From Lachnospiraceae bacterium A4 (GTDB lineage Bacteria > Bacillota > Clostridia > Lachnospirales > Lachnospiraceae): a DNA stretch of 64,000 nt. Below, in pieces: positions 19,489-30,600 of this stretch. Under the pieces are notes generated by a model. It searched no databases. It saw nothing but the letters and a program-made list of their open reading frames with translations, and was not told the DNA's origin. Position 1 is the stretch's first letter, and every line of letters starts with the position of its first letter. The position numbers and the translations under genes were made by a program. The stretch covers positions 218,635-282,634 of the forward strand of contig KE159564.1 in assembly GCA_000403215.2 (NCBI GenBank), written 5' to 3'.

Positions 19489-21360
19489 ATGGAAACGAAC
19501 ACGTATCCAATTGTCAGAAGTATGCATACAGACTGGCTTTCAGAAGATTTAAAGAAAAAATGCCCATATCTTATGAAATATACAAATCCTGTCAGATATT
19601 CGCCGCGAAAAATAATAGGACGGGATCAGGAGATGCTGAGACTTGCAGCAATACTGTCCGCACCAGAGCTGTGCAATGCGTGTCTGATCGGAGAGGCGGG
19701 ATCGGGTAAGACAATGCTTGTACAGGGGGTTATGGAAAAAGACACGGACAGAAGCTACTTGGAAATAAACCTTGCCAAAATGATAGCGGACTTTAGCCCG
19801 GTTACGCTGGGAAACAGTCTGACGCAGCTGTTTGGGGAAGTGGATGTTTTTAAGCGGATCACGGACAGGGAACTGGTTCTTTTTGTAGATGAGTTCCACC
19901 AGATTGTACAGCTTTCCGCGCCGGCAGTTGAAGCGATGAAACCATTGTTGGCAGATTCGGGAACTAGGGGCGTGAAGGTGATCGCGGCAACCACATTTGA
20001 CGAATTTCGGCAGTATATTTTACCGAACAAGCCGCTTGTGGAGCGTTTCCAGAGACTGAACCTCGGCCAGCCGGGCAGGGAAATGGTAGTTGCAATCCTG
20101 AAAGGAATGGCAAAACAGTACGGGGTTGCCAGCCATCAATACAATAATTCGCTTTATGAGATGATCTATGAATATACAAACAGGTACATACCGTCAAGCA
20201 GCCAGCCCAGAAAGTCAATACGAATCCTTGACGCAATGGTTGGTTGGCATAATGCCGCAAAACGCAGGCTTGATGTTCGGCTGCTTGCGGATGTCATACA
20301 GCAATCCGAGGGAATAAACATAGCATTCAAGGCTGATGCGACAAAGATAAAAAAATATCTTGATGACCATGTTTATGCACAATCTTATGCTACATTATCC
20401 ATTTCAAACCGTATGCATATAGCAGTTGCAGACCTCAATGACAAATCGAAGCCAATGAGCACGTTCCTTTTCACTGGTTCGACGGGTGTAGGAAAAACTG
20501 AAATGGCAAAGCAGCTTGCGAAAATCCTGTTCCGCGACAGTACAGATCAGTATGATCAAAACCAGTCAAGCAACCGTCACTTTATTAGATTTGACATGTC
20601 TGAATATGCAAGGCCGGAATCCGTTGATCATTTTAGGAAAGAGATCTCGGCAAGAATATGGGAGCGTCCGTTTTCCGTTGTGTTGCTCGACGAGATTGAG
20701 AAAGCTTCTGCCGAGGTTACGAGGGAACTGCTCCAAGTGATTGATGACGGACGGCTTTCTGATGAAAACGGGCGGCAGGTGGTATTTACTAACTGCTACA
20801 TCATCATTACCACGAATGCAGGTTCTGAAATATATAAAAATCTTGCAGCATTCACAAACGACATTTCTGGCGGCAGGGCTGAAGTATTGGATAAAGAAAG
20901 AGCAGAAAGTGAAGGGCTTATCCAGTACATCAAACTCATTAAAGAATCCATTACAACGACAACTGCAGATAATAAATTTCCCCCGGAGCTTCTGGGACGT
21001 ATTGACTGTATTGTCCCATTTCAGCCGCTTTCTGAGGATACCAAGATGCGGATCATAGGGAATAAGATGGATAATCTTATATATGAAGTATTAAAAAAAC
21101 ATAATAAGAAGCTTAAAATGTCGAATAAAATACCAGAATTTATTGTAAAAGACAATTTGGACAGGGATCCGGATCAGGGTGGTGCACGCGCCGCTGTTGC
21201 CAAATTTGAGGAACAGGTGGTTGCTAGGGTGGCCAGATGTATCAATGAAAATCCGAACGCAATAGAGATTAATGTCAGAATTTCCGGGGATATGGCTTTT
21301 GAGAATAAGACACAGCTTAAATCTGCGGCGTGTATTCATGTAAATGCCATATATAATTAA
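19489..21360 (+). CDS. Clp-like double AAA+ ATPase
   Basis: This 623-residue protein carries two AAA+ modules in the ClpA/ClpB arrangement. The first has Walker A 'GEAGSGKT' from residue 68 and Walker B 'VLFVDEFH'. The second has Walker A 'GSTGVGKT' from residue 330 and Walker B 'VVLLDEIEKA', followed by a ClpB-like C-terminal small domain with 'LLGRID'. The N-terminal substrate-binding repeats and the middle coiled coil of ClpB are absent, and no ClpP-docking tripeptide loop was seen. It probably unfolds or remodels a protein, perhaps the relaxase or channel parts. It lies next to a VirB4-like protein that has lost its own ATPase motifs, so a link to transfer energetics is conceivable but unproven. 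Confidence 0.85.
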   Translation: METNTYPIVRSMHTDWLSEDLKKKCPYLMKYTNPVRYSPRKIIGRDQEMLRLAAILSAPELCNACLIGEAGSGKTMLVQGVMEKDTDRSYLEINLAKMIADFSPVTLGNSLTQLFGEVDVFKRITDRELVLFVDEFHQIVQLSAPAVEAMKPLLADSGTRGVKVIAATTFDEFRQYILPNKPLVERFQRLNLGQPGREMVVAILKGMAKQYGVASHQYNNSLYEMIYEYTNRYIPSSSQPRKSIRILDAMVGWHNAAKRRLDVRLLADVIQQSEGINIAFKADATKIKKYLDDHVYAQSYATLSISNRMHIAVADLNDKSKPMSTFLFTGSTGVGKTEMAKQLAKILFRDSTDQYDQNQSSNRHFIRFDMSEYARPESVDHFRKEISARIWERPFSVVLLDEIEKASAEVTRELLQVIDDGRLSDENGRQVVFTNCYIIITTNAGSEIYKNLAAFTNDISGGRAEVLDKERAESEGLIQYIKLIKESITTTTADNKFPPELLGRIDCIVPFQPLSEDTKMRIIGNKMDNLIYEVLKKHNKKLKMSNKIPEFIVKDNLDRDPDQGGARAAVAKFEEQVVARVARCINENPNAIEINVRISGDMAFENKTQLKSAACIHVNAIYN

Positions 21361-21380
21361 GAAAGGCGGTACATACGAAA

Positions 21381-23594
21381 ATGGCGTTATTTAAATCAAA
21401 AAAACAAGGTAAGGATAAGCGGCAGAAGGAACAGGACGAACAGCTCAGGGCTGCAAGGCGACCAACCGAATCTCTTGGAAGTGTATTAAGTGAGTCCGTG
21501 CCGGGAGCCGTTCTCGATATTATCCGGTCAAATTCTGCCTTTGAGCTTCCGGCAGACGAGGATGGAAATAAGCGGTATGTGGTGGCTACCCTCGATGTAA
21601 ATACAATCGGCGGACTGAATAAGAGGGCTGCGCGGTCCAACCCTGACAAGGGGCAGCTGATTGAATGCATTAACTGTGGGAATATTGAGGCGTATGTAAG
21701 TGCGGAGAGCATTGCTGCGGACAGGTTTGTCATTATTCCTACGGATAGGACAATGGAATCCCTTTCTGAATTTCGTTTTCTGTCTGATAAGGAACAGTTT
21801 GGCCAGTTCACGCCAACGGTCTGTGTTATTGACCAGAATGGCAGTATGGTATTTCAGGAGCTGCCAGATAGTGTTCCTTACGAGTGGTTTCATAGTATAA
21901 GCAGGGGAACTGTACAGGTATCAGATGCCGTTGGTGTGACTGGTTCTGAAGAACAGCCTGTGACAGATGATATTCTGTTCGGGGATGAAGATTCTGATGA
22001 GACTGGTGTGCAGCATCTAGGAACAGAAGCGGCCCAGAAGAAATATGAAGAAATAAATTTTGTGGAGACTGTAGAAGGTGCCCGGGAGACAGGCGGGGAA
22101 GATTTTTTGGAAAATATAAATATTGACATGGATGAACCTGATTCTGATGATGCGGATGATATCCAGTGTCCTGTCTGTAAAAATTACGTTAATCCTGAAG
22201 ATGAAATCTGCCCGTTTTGCGGCACTTATTTTTTGGAGGATATTGCAGGGGAATCTAAAGATACAGCCGGTCAGGAAAAAAATTTACAAGTACAGGAAAT
22301 TACGGATAAAGACGTAACCAGAGCAGTAGAACGTCTTTTTCATGCGGGAGACCTTGATCTTGAGATATCGGCAGAGCCTTTTGATGTACGCATCATTGGT
22401 GAAAACGGTTATGTTCCGATGATCGAAGATCGAGAGGACGGGTGGCTTGATTCCTATGTGACGCAGATGGTCAAAAATGCCAATGAAGAACTGCGTATAC
22501 TGCACCATAATAACCTTCTTAAATGCCGCCAGCGTTATCTTTGCCTGATGACAAATAATGCGGAGGATATCGCGAATAAGGTTGACTATCATAATGCATC
22601 CACGAATTTTTATAAGATGTATAAGATTTTTGAAGCGCAAAAAGAAGAAAAAAAGGATGCGCTGGAGGACCAGATTGCGCAGAAACGTGCCGTAATGGAA
22701 CAGGTTTGGAATGAAGAACTGGAGCGAATCAAGGCATCTGCAGCAATGGCGGCGGAACGTTCCTATATTGACAATCATGCAAAGGCGCATGAAACCGCTT
22801 CACGGGAAGTTGAGATAATGATGCATGACGAGGTCGAAAGGGAGCACCGTGAGAATCTTGTGAACCTGAATCAGCTCAGGAAAAATGAGGCTCGGAGGAT
22901 GTTGGACATAGCAGTGACAGAGACCCTTGAAGTAGTGGGGCAGTCGTATTTGGAAATGGTGGAAGGTGAGAATGCCAAGAGAACGGAGATCCTGTCACGG
23001 ATTGGTGCCTATGTTGATTCACATTTAAAAGATGCAGCAGCCCGGAATGCCGTTATTGCAGAGGCGCAGCGTCAGAAAGAAGAGGCAGACAGGGTTACTG
23101 AGGAATTCCAACGTAAAATGGAATCTATTTCAAATGACCATAAGTCAGCGTGCGATAAGCTCCATGATGAGTTGGATGCTGCGCGTTTACATGAGGAAAA
23201 CCTTATACGCGAATACAATCTAAAGCTTGGTGCGGAGTCTGACAGGTACAATGAACTTGAAGGCAGGTATAAAGAGCTCATGGATAAATATGTAAGCATT
23301 GACAAAGAAAAGTCAAAGGAATATGAAACACGCATTGTCACACTTGAAAACGACAGAAGAGCTGCTGAGGAGCATCTAGCACATGTTGATATCGTTCATA
23401 ACAAATTTAATAGGGTATCAGTTGCCGTGTGGATTTCAGTTGCCGTGGCAATGTTTGCGATTGGCATTCTTTCTGGAAATATAATCGGAAACAGGTCTTT
23501 AGGAAATAGGCAGTATTCAATATCTCTGACAGGAGCGTCTGATGAAATAGCAGGTGATACAGCTGGTGAACCAGAAAAATCTTCCGGAAAATAA
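21381..23594 (+). CDS. Zinc-ribbon and coiled-coil protein with C-terminal membrane anchor
   Basis: This 737-residue protein has an N-terminal domain of about 190 residues, an acidic linker, a CxxC-x15-CxxC zinc ribbon near residues 261-283 ('CPVCKNYVNP' and 'ICPFCGTYF'), a long coiled coil from about 400 to 680, and one transmembrane helix near 684-705. The short tail is outside. It starts 21 bases after the Clp-like ATPase and is probably co-expressed with it. It could be an adaptor that links the ATPase or relaxosome to the membrane channel. The family is not recognised. Confidence 0.55.
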   Translation: MALFKSKKQGKDKRQKEQDEQLRAARRPTESLGSVLSESVPGAVLDIIRSNSAFELPADEDGNKRYVVATLDVNTIGGLNKRAARSNPDKGQLIECINCGNIEAYVSAESIAADRFVIIPTDRTMESLSEFRFLSDKEQFGQFTPTVCVIDQNGSMVFQELPDSVPYEWFHSISRGTVQVSDAVGVTGSEEQPVTDDILFGDEDSDETGVQHLGTEAAQKKYEEINFVETVEGARETGGEDFLENINIDMDEPDSDDADDIQCPVCKNYVNPEDEICPFCGTYFLEDIAGESKDTAGQEKNLQVQEITDKDVTRAVERLFHAGDLDLEISAEPFDVRIIGENGYVPMIEDREDGWLDSYVTQMVKNANEELRILHHNNLLKCRQRYLCLMTNNAEDIANKVDYHNASTNFYKMYKIFEAQKEEKKDALEDQIAQKRAVMEQVWNEELERIKASAAMAAERSYIDNHAKAHETASREVEIMMHDEVEREHRENLVNLNQLRKNEARRMLDIAVTETLEVVGQSYLEMVEGENAKRTEILSRIGAYVDSHLKDAAARNAVIAEAQRQKEEADRVTEEFQRKMESISNDHKSACDKLHDELDAARLHEENLIREYNLKLGAESDRYNELEGRYKELMDKYVSIDKEKSKEYETRIVTLENDRRAAEEHLAHVDIVHNKFNRVSVAVWISVAVAMFAIGILSGNIIGNRSLGNRQYSISLTGASDEIAGDTAGEPEKSSGK

Positions 23595-23613
23595 ATTTGT
23601 CATATGATGAGTA

Positions 23614-23646
23614 CAGTGCAGAGAAGTTGTTCTGCACCTGTTTTTT
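23614..23646 (+). terminator. Terminator or attenuator before the coupling protein gene
   Basis: A hairpin with arms GTGCAGA (23616-23622) and TCTGCAC (23631-23637), extended by a few further pairs with one bulged C, is followed by a run of T at 23641-23646. It would end the transcript of the upstream operon or reduce expression of the coupling protein. Confidence 0.65.
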
Positions 23647-23722
23647 GCACACGATCAGGTGAAATCACGATTAAAGGTACATTAGGAACTTATTTTATTG
23701 AATGGGAGAGGATTATTTTCGG

Positions 23723-26700
23723 ATGGCAGGAAAAAAGAATAATTGGAAGTTTTTGAAGAACCAGAAATATGGAGAGAGTGTTAAAGGGCGCGATGTGTAT
23801 AATGACCAGCAGTTAAGGCGCGGTGTACTCAGGGATAGCCAGACTATGCTTTCAAGGAATGTTATCTCATTGTGTATTTCAATGCTGGCTGCTTTCTGCA
23901 TTTTCTTTTTGTGGAGTGCGGGTGTATCGGTTTTAGGGAATTATACATCTTCTGATTCTTATGGATTATTTTATGTATATTCATCAATGCAGATATATGT
24001 ATCTTTGGGCATTGGGTTTCTGGTATTTGCGGTTTTGCAGCCGTTTATGCGGAAAAATCTTGAAGCACAGAACATGCTCTGTACAACAGATGATATTAAC
24101 CAGTACACAGATGACCAGCACGTTGCCCTTCCAGAAGAACTACAGTTAAAATTTAATTATTTTCCGGATGCGGGAGCACACTCATCTGTCCAGGTTTCGT
24201 CGCTTATTTCACATATGGCACTTAGCAATAAGGGAATTAAAAAAGTGAAGATGGCAAAACGCTATGATAAAAATGTGTATGACAGAAACGGAGAGATTAT
24301 CGCATATAAAAACGAAATTATTTACGATGACGAAAATAATCCGAAATATATGGAAGTGCCCATGTTTGATACAGAATTTGCCGATGCCCTGTTTGAAGCA
24401 TCCGGTGCACCAGAGGAGGTACGAAAAACATATGATGTCAGAAAAATAAGCTATAATCCCGGCAATAAGAATAAGGACAAGCTGTGCGGAGAACAGTTTG
24501 TGAAAGTCCGAAGCAGCTCAACTGGAAGAAAGCGGATAATAAAGACAGGAAAATCATTGTATAATACTGTATCGGACCTTATTAACAATGATTGGTATAT
24601 CCCGGAATATGAACCGCAGCGTCCTGCAGGTGTTTATCTTGTTGATTCAGCTCCAGTCAATACAATGATACTGGCAATCACCAGGGCGGGAAAGGGACAG
24701 ACAATCATTGAGCCTACAATTGATATGTGGATGCGGGAAAAGCGGCTGAATAACATTCTACTGAACGATCCCAAGGGTGAGTTGCTCGTCAAAAACTACG
24801 TGCGTGGTACAGTGAGGGGTTATCAGATTGTGCAGTTTAACCTGATCAATGCAATGAAAACGGATATATACAATCCGCTGGGAATGGCAGCACAGGCAGC
24901 ACGTGAGGGAGATTTTACCAAATGTGCTGCATATGTGGAAAGTGTCGCTGAGGTTTTCTTTCCGCTTGAAGGCGCCGAAGATCCAGTATGGCCAAATGCA
25001 GCAAATAATGCGTTTAAAAGGGCTGCATTTGGTCTGATTGATCATTATCTTGAAGAAGAGAGGACTTACAGAAATGAATGCAGCAGCCGAATTGCAGCCG
25101 GCGAATGCATAGACCCGCAGACAATAGATACCCATATTGATGCAATGTGGGGCAGGGTCACGCTCTATAACTGTTATCAGATGTTTGTGCAGCTTGTCGG
25201 GAAGAAGATGCCAAATCCCGCACAGGTATTCGCAAATAATTTAAAATCAGGACAGTATGATTATCTTGATGATGATGAGATTAATGACCTTGCAAAAGAA
25301 GCGAACCGCAAATCTGTCCTCTGGAACGGTTCGTCGGAGCTTGACTGTCTCTCGTTGTATTTTAACGCAACGGATTATTTGCCAAAGAACACGATGAGGA
25401 CACTTGTCGGTAATATAAACAATTCACTCAAATCAATGGCAGGAGCCGACAAGATGATGGCATCTGTATATGGTATTGCAATAACAGCCATGTCTTTTTT
25501 TACAGACCCGACGATATCAACATTGACGTCAGGAACGCCTTCACAGACGGTTGACCTTGCCGGTCTGTCTTTTCCGCGACGCCTAGGAGTGAGGTTTCAT
25601 CCGGATTTTGTAAAAAGGCGGCACTATATCGGACTGCGGTGTATGTGGGATGCTTTTGAAGACGTTGCATTTAAAAAAAATATGGGAAATGAGTTCCAGC
25701 ATTCGGATATCGTGTCACGTGAGGGATGGGCGCGCTATTACTTTGACGGAAAATTTAAGACAGATACGGCATACATCAGGCTGCGGCTGACAAACGCTGG
25801 TACGGATGCCCTTGTACATGAATATTATTTTGTGTTTCATAAGGGATACCAGATATCGCTTGACGGGCGCACGTATGTGAAAGATCCCGTACTTGGGACA
25901 AAGATTGCAAAAAATGGGGTATTATATGAGCTGGTAAAGGACGATAAAACGGGCGAGTTCAAACCGGGGGTGACTGCTTTTAAGCGTAAACGGCTCCTTA
26001 CAGACAATAATAGTGCCATTGAAAATGTGTGGTATAAGGTGTCGGATGAATCCGTTCCCGTGATCACGCAGTCTTATGTGCGTTACTGTGAAAAACCAAA
26101 AATGATTTTTCTTGTGACGCCCCCGCATCTGATGAAATATGCAAAACTGATCCTCATACTGATTAAACAGCTCGTTGACATCAATTTTGACCAGTCCTAT
26201 ATGACAAAGCCGAATCAGAAGCCGCTTTATAAGACGAGGTATATGCTTGACGAGCTCGGAAACCTTAAATCGGAAGGACACGGAATATCCGGGTTTGAGA
26301 CGATGCTTTCTATTGGACTCGGACAGGACCAGCAGTTCACACTTGTACTCCAGACCTTACAGCAGTTACGGGAGGTATATGGTGAATCCGTTGACAAGAT
26401 CGTGCAGGGCAATACTTCTAATATCATATTCCTGAAATCTACAGATGACGAGATGTTACGAACGCTGTCAAATATGTCCGGAACCACGCACAGGTCATAC
26501 ATTGACCAGAAAACAGTGACCAGAGACATGGAAAAACTCCTGCTTGCAAACGAGGGGAAGGCGTCTTACATGATGCAGACAAAGGAGGTACCCGTGATTA
26601 GCTACAATGACATGATGTATATTGAGAAGAACAACAGTATGGTGTTTCGCGCGGGCGATTCACCAGTCTGGAACAGGAACGAAACAATATTACCCATGTC

Positions 26701-27541
26701 ATATAAGCTTTTTGAGAATACGATCAGGGTGCCGGGACGGGAATACTCTCTGCAGACAATACCAACACTGTCATCGGCAATGGATTTTGACCTCATGAAC
26801 AACCAGCCTGATTTCGATAAACTGCTGAATAAACGTATGGAACAGGCACTTATGGCGGAATCTGTCATGAAAAGTTATAATGCGGCATTTGGCTATGATG
26901 ATGATGACATACGGCGTCTTGATAAGGATATTTATGCAAATGACATCATGGACATGATCGATGCTGAATTTGCCCGCCAGAATACGGCAATGGATTTTGA
27001 CAATACTGCTGTGAGAAAGGAATCTATCAGTCTTTATGAAGTCGAAGAAGATCAGGAGATGCAGAAACAGATAAATGATATTCGAAAACAGAACGAGAAA
27101 GACGGAAAGAAAGTATATGCAGAAGGGCAGTTGTCTAGGGGGGATCTTATTAATGAGGCAGGAAAGGCGCGCCATGGATTTGATAATCTGTTTGCTGCTG
27201 TATTTGTAAAATTAAAAAAAGAATTTGCAAATGACAAATGCTTTTCGGTCATAGAGGATTCGCTTTATGGCAGCACAGGTACTGAAATGCCCTATATCGT
27301 AAAACAATCTGCAGAGGATATGGAGCTTCTGGCAGGAATGGTAAGCGATCCGACTGCGCGTGTTTTCGCTGATGGGGAGTTTGTGCAGGAAGAAATTGAT
27401 ATGTTTAGTGGCTACAGGGTTACGGATGAGTTTATCAGGTTTATTGCAGGTTTTGCTGGATGGGAAACGATTCTCGATGGAAAATTTGATGCTGCTGTGG
27501 CCGAATTTCTAAGAAAAGAGGAATATTCAGGTGCTGCGTAG
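23723..27541 (+). CDS. VirD4/TraG-family type IV coupling protein
   Basis: Coupling proteins are hexameric ATPases that deliver the relaxase-DNA complex to the channel. This 1272-residue protein has two transmembrane helices (about residues 46-68 and 80-100), a Walker A 'TRAGKGQT' with Gly323-Lys324, and a Walker B 'YMLDELGNL' with Asp843-Glu844. The long separation between them includes an insertion, making the protein about twice the usual VirD4 length. The C-terminal 250 residues are acidic and unrecognised. GGGAGAGGA at 23704-23712 supports ATG 23723; an ATG at 23702 lies in frame upstream. The Walker motifs look intact, unlike those of the VirB4-like protein. Confidence 0.88.
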   Translation: MAGKKNNWKFLKNQKYGESVKGRDVYNDQQLRRGVLRDSQTMLSRNVISLCISMLAAFCIFFLWSAGVSVLGNYTSSDSYGLFYVYSSMQIYVSLGIGFLVFAVLQPFMRKNLEAQNMLCTTDDINQYTDDQHVALPEELQLKFNYFPDAGAHSSVQVSSLISHMALSNKGIKKVKMAKRYDKNVYDRNGEIIAYKNEIIYDDENNPKYMEVPMFDTEFADALFEASGAPEEVRKTYDVRKISYNPGNKNKDKLCGEQFVKVRSSSTGRKRIIKTGKSLYNTVSDLINNDWYIPEYEPQRPAGVYLVDSAPVNTMILAITRAGKGQTIIEPTIDMWMREKRLNNILLNDPKGELLVKNYVRGTVRGYQIVQFNLINAMKTDIYNPLGMAAQAAREGDFTKCAAYVESVAEVFFPLEGAEDPVWPNAANNAFKRAAFGLIDHYLEEERTYRNECSSRIAAGECIDPQTIDTHIDAMWGRVTLYNCYQMFVQLVGKKMPNPAQVFANNLKSGQYDYLDDDEINDLAKEANRKSVLWNGSSELDCLSLYFNATDYLPKNTMRTLVGNINNSLKSMAGADKMMASVYGIAITAMSFFTDPTISTLTSGTPSQTVDLAGLSFPRRLGVRFHPDFVKRRHYIGLRCMWDAFEDVAFKKNMGNEFQHSDIVSREGWARYYFDGKFKTDTAYIRLRLTNAGTDALVHEYYFVFHKGYQISLDGRTYVKDPVLGTKIAKNGVLYELVKDDKTGEFKPGVTAFKRKRLLTDNNSAIENVWYKVSDESVPVITQSYVRYCEKPKMIFLVTPPHLMKYAKLILILIKQLVDINFDQSYMTKPNQKPLYKTRYMLDELGNLKSEGHGISGFETMLSIGLGQDQQFTLVLQTLQQLREVYGESVDKIVQGNTSNIIFLKSTDDEMLRTLSNMSGTTHRSYIDQKTVTRDMEKLLLANEGKASYMMQTKEVPVISYNDMMYIEKNNSMVFRAGDSPVWNRNETILPMSYKLFENTIRVPGREYSLQTIPTLSSAMDFDLMNNQPDFDKLLNKRMEQALMAESVMKSYNAAFGYDDDDIRRLDKDIYANDIMDMIDAEFARQNTAMDFDNTAVRKESISLYEVEEDQEMQKQINDIRKQNEKDGKKVYAEGQLSRGDLINEAGKARHGFDNLFAAVFVKLKKEFANDKCFSVIEDSLYGSTGTEMPYIVKQSAEDMELLAGMVSDPTARVFADGEFVQEEIDMFSGYRVTDEFIRFIAGFAGWETILDGKFDAAVAEFLRKEEYSGAA

Positions 27542-27650
27542 GTACAGATATCCTAAATGGCATGGTTTTTTTATTCATGTGGACAAAGAACTGTAGATAA
27601 ATAATCCACACATTTTGATTTCTTGCAGTTCCCAGGGGAGGAAGCAGTAA

Positions 27651-30600
27651 ATGATTACGATATGCAGTATAAGGGAGGTAAGACCTGAAGAACATGATGA
27701 GACATGGGCGATTGTACGCTCATATAAGAATGTCTCCACAAAAGTCAGACAGGTTGCAGACCTGTCCCCTTCATGGAATCTATTCTCGAAATACAGGGGA
27801 TTTGTTTCAGAAAACCGATGGGGAATTGATGCTTTTGAAGGGATATATCTTCCGCAATTTATCAGTGAAATGCAGTCGGGGCGTGCGGGAGACCTTATTA
27901 ATGAGCTGCGCAGGGCCGACAGGGAAGGCAGGGATATCTGCCTGTTCTGTTATTGCGCAGACGAAAGCCTGTGTCACAGAAGTATCATTGCGGGCATACT
28001 GCAGGGATATGGGTGTGATGTAAGGGGCGTAAGCAGTGATTATAGCAGATATTTTGATATGTATACAAATAAAAGGGAGTATGGGGAAGATATGGGTAGT
28101 AATGAAATGCGGACAGAACCAGCCAGATATACAAACAGTGAAACAGAGCAAAGGGAATTAAACAACCAGTTTGTGAGATATATCAATCCGCTCGTTTTTA
28201 ATGATAGTATTTTTCTGGCAAATGAATATATCCATGATCATGATGGAATGCCGCTTACAGTATCGCAATGCAAATACATACGGCAGTATCTCATGAATGA
28301 CCTATACGGCGATGTATTCCGGGAACTGGTATATAACATGTCGGAAGACCTTGATACCGACATGGATGGCATGGTTAACCTGTTTATGGGAGAAATGATG
28401 GACAGGATGTTTGACAGGGACGGAAGAGAAGGAATCCTTGAAACATATCTTAAAGAAAACAGGCTGTTGCCGGAAAAAGCAGAGTCCAGTCTTGCAGAAT
28501 ATGCAGATAAAAAAAATTTTACGGTTACAGACATGAATAAGAAATTGGACAGCATGAAACAGCAAAAAAACCTGCGTGCACTGGACGTTTTTGGTGTCTA
28601 CAGATATAAAGGGCAGGAAGTACAGGTAGCTGACCTTGATGTCACACAGGCATACCTTGAAAAGAATGCATATAAACAGAAAGCGCTTCTAAATCTGTCA
28701 GAGGAGGACAGGGAACAATATGAGCCTGTTTCTCTGTCCAGACAGTATTTTTTTGCCGGAACATATCCAATAGGTGATGAAGCTAATGGTAAAAAACTAG
28801 ATTATAATATTGCTCTTTATGAAAATAAAGATGATAGAATAATTCCGATGAACAGGATTTTTTATCCAAATATAAAAACACTTTCAAAAACTGATAAGAC
28901 CGGACTTTACAGATTACGCAGGTATATTGGTGCGGACAGTTATAATCAGCTTGCCCGACAGATTTCAAATAAGATTACAGATGAAGATCCTGTCATGAAT
29001 GATCAGGCCATCAGAAATGCCGTTACAATATGCCAAGATCTTGAAAGGCGCGGACTGCCTTTTACAATTGGAAAGGACAGCAAGGCCGGACAGTTGAAGG
29101 CAGCTGTATCCCTTGGAAAAAAGGATTCCATCGACATTAGGATTTTCGATTATGAAAATCCCAATTATGTGGGGCGCACTTTTAATGGGACGGCATCCTA
29201 TTTCCGATTTGCTTCCAAATCCTCCGGTACTGTAGGTGCAAAGTCTGACATATATTTTCCAAACGAAGAGGATGTTCTTGTGCTGCTTGCGCACAGTCTG
29301 GGCGAGCATCCGCAGACGCCGGAGCTTAAACCGGACGGTACGCATTTTATGGTGGGAGAAAACGGAGATGTCAGGCAGTATGATGGAAATACGTCGATTC
29401 CAGTATTGACGCGGAACAATGAACGTTACAATATGTCATACTGGTCCGCTGAAAATTCCAATACATTTTACAGACTCGCCCGCAATAATGATGGGTACAT
29501 ACAGCCTGTATATATCTATAATGAAGGATACAGCAGGGCAGGGACAGAAAACCCCAAATTTGAAACGCCTGATGATGCAATGAAATACATTAATGAGAGC
29601 ATAGAAATGGCAAAACAGAATTACCAGAATGTAACGCTTGGAACTGGGTTTTTGGAAAGGTCTGAGGTAACAGAGTCAGATTTTCCGGATTCTTATGTGC
29701 CTGACATCAGAAAGCTGCAACTTAAATACCGTGAATACCTTGATTATGATGATACATTGCTGCAGGAAGCTGGGGAATCAGATGAAACATTTTCACAGAG
29801 GCTGGAGGAATTCAGACAGGATGAAACGGCAGAACTGCCTGATTATGGGGAAAAACGGGCGGATATAGTTGGACACAGCAATGAGACAGTCCGCCTTCTG
29901 TTCGGACATACTGATGGTACGGGATCGGAGGATAATCCAATTACACTGAATGTCGCCGCCGTTGCCGAGTATTCCGGCGAGCGGGAAGCTGACCTCATTA
30001 CTGCAATGAAAGCCTGCGGCAGTGGTACAAAATTTGACCTGATGCAGACAGATGAATTTAATATGAACCGGATAAGGGAACTGCTTGCCGCATATGATGA
30101 TGATTCCGGCAGGTCCATATTGGAAAATGACACTTTATCACCATTTATGTCACATGTCAGGAACACAGTGCTTGATTCATTGGAGGCACAGGGAGTTGAA
30201 GTGTCCGGCTTGGATCTTGACCAGAATGGAATTATACGATATGAGGGCACGGTTGTAAATAAAATGCTGCACGATGGAGACACAGATCCGGAAACTAGGC
30301 AGATAACGGGATATATCGGGCAGATTTTTGAACCTGATGAGAGGGGCGTGATCGTGACACGGTACAATCATGATGATAACCGCGCAATCATTCCAAAATA
30401 TACTGCAACAGTGGAGAGACCTGATCCGGAGGAGAACCTGTCCCTGGAGAAACGGACAATATGCTGTGGTTACGAGGAGATGCTTGACCGTAAGATAAGG
30501 CTGAATATACATCGTGATTTTGCCGGACGGACATATGACTCTGATGTTAACACAACACAACTGAATGGTATTTACCGTGAACTGTATGCAGCAAAGATAC

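Noticed and set aside
27574..27610. TGTGGA and TCCACA inverted repeat before the polymerase gene as a terminator
   Set aside because: The arms are only six bases, the loop is over 20 bases and no T-run follows.
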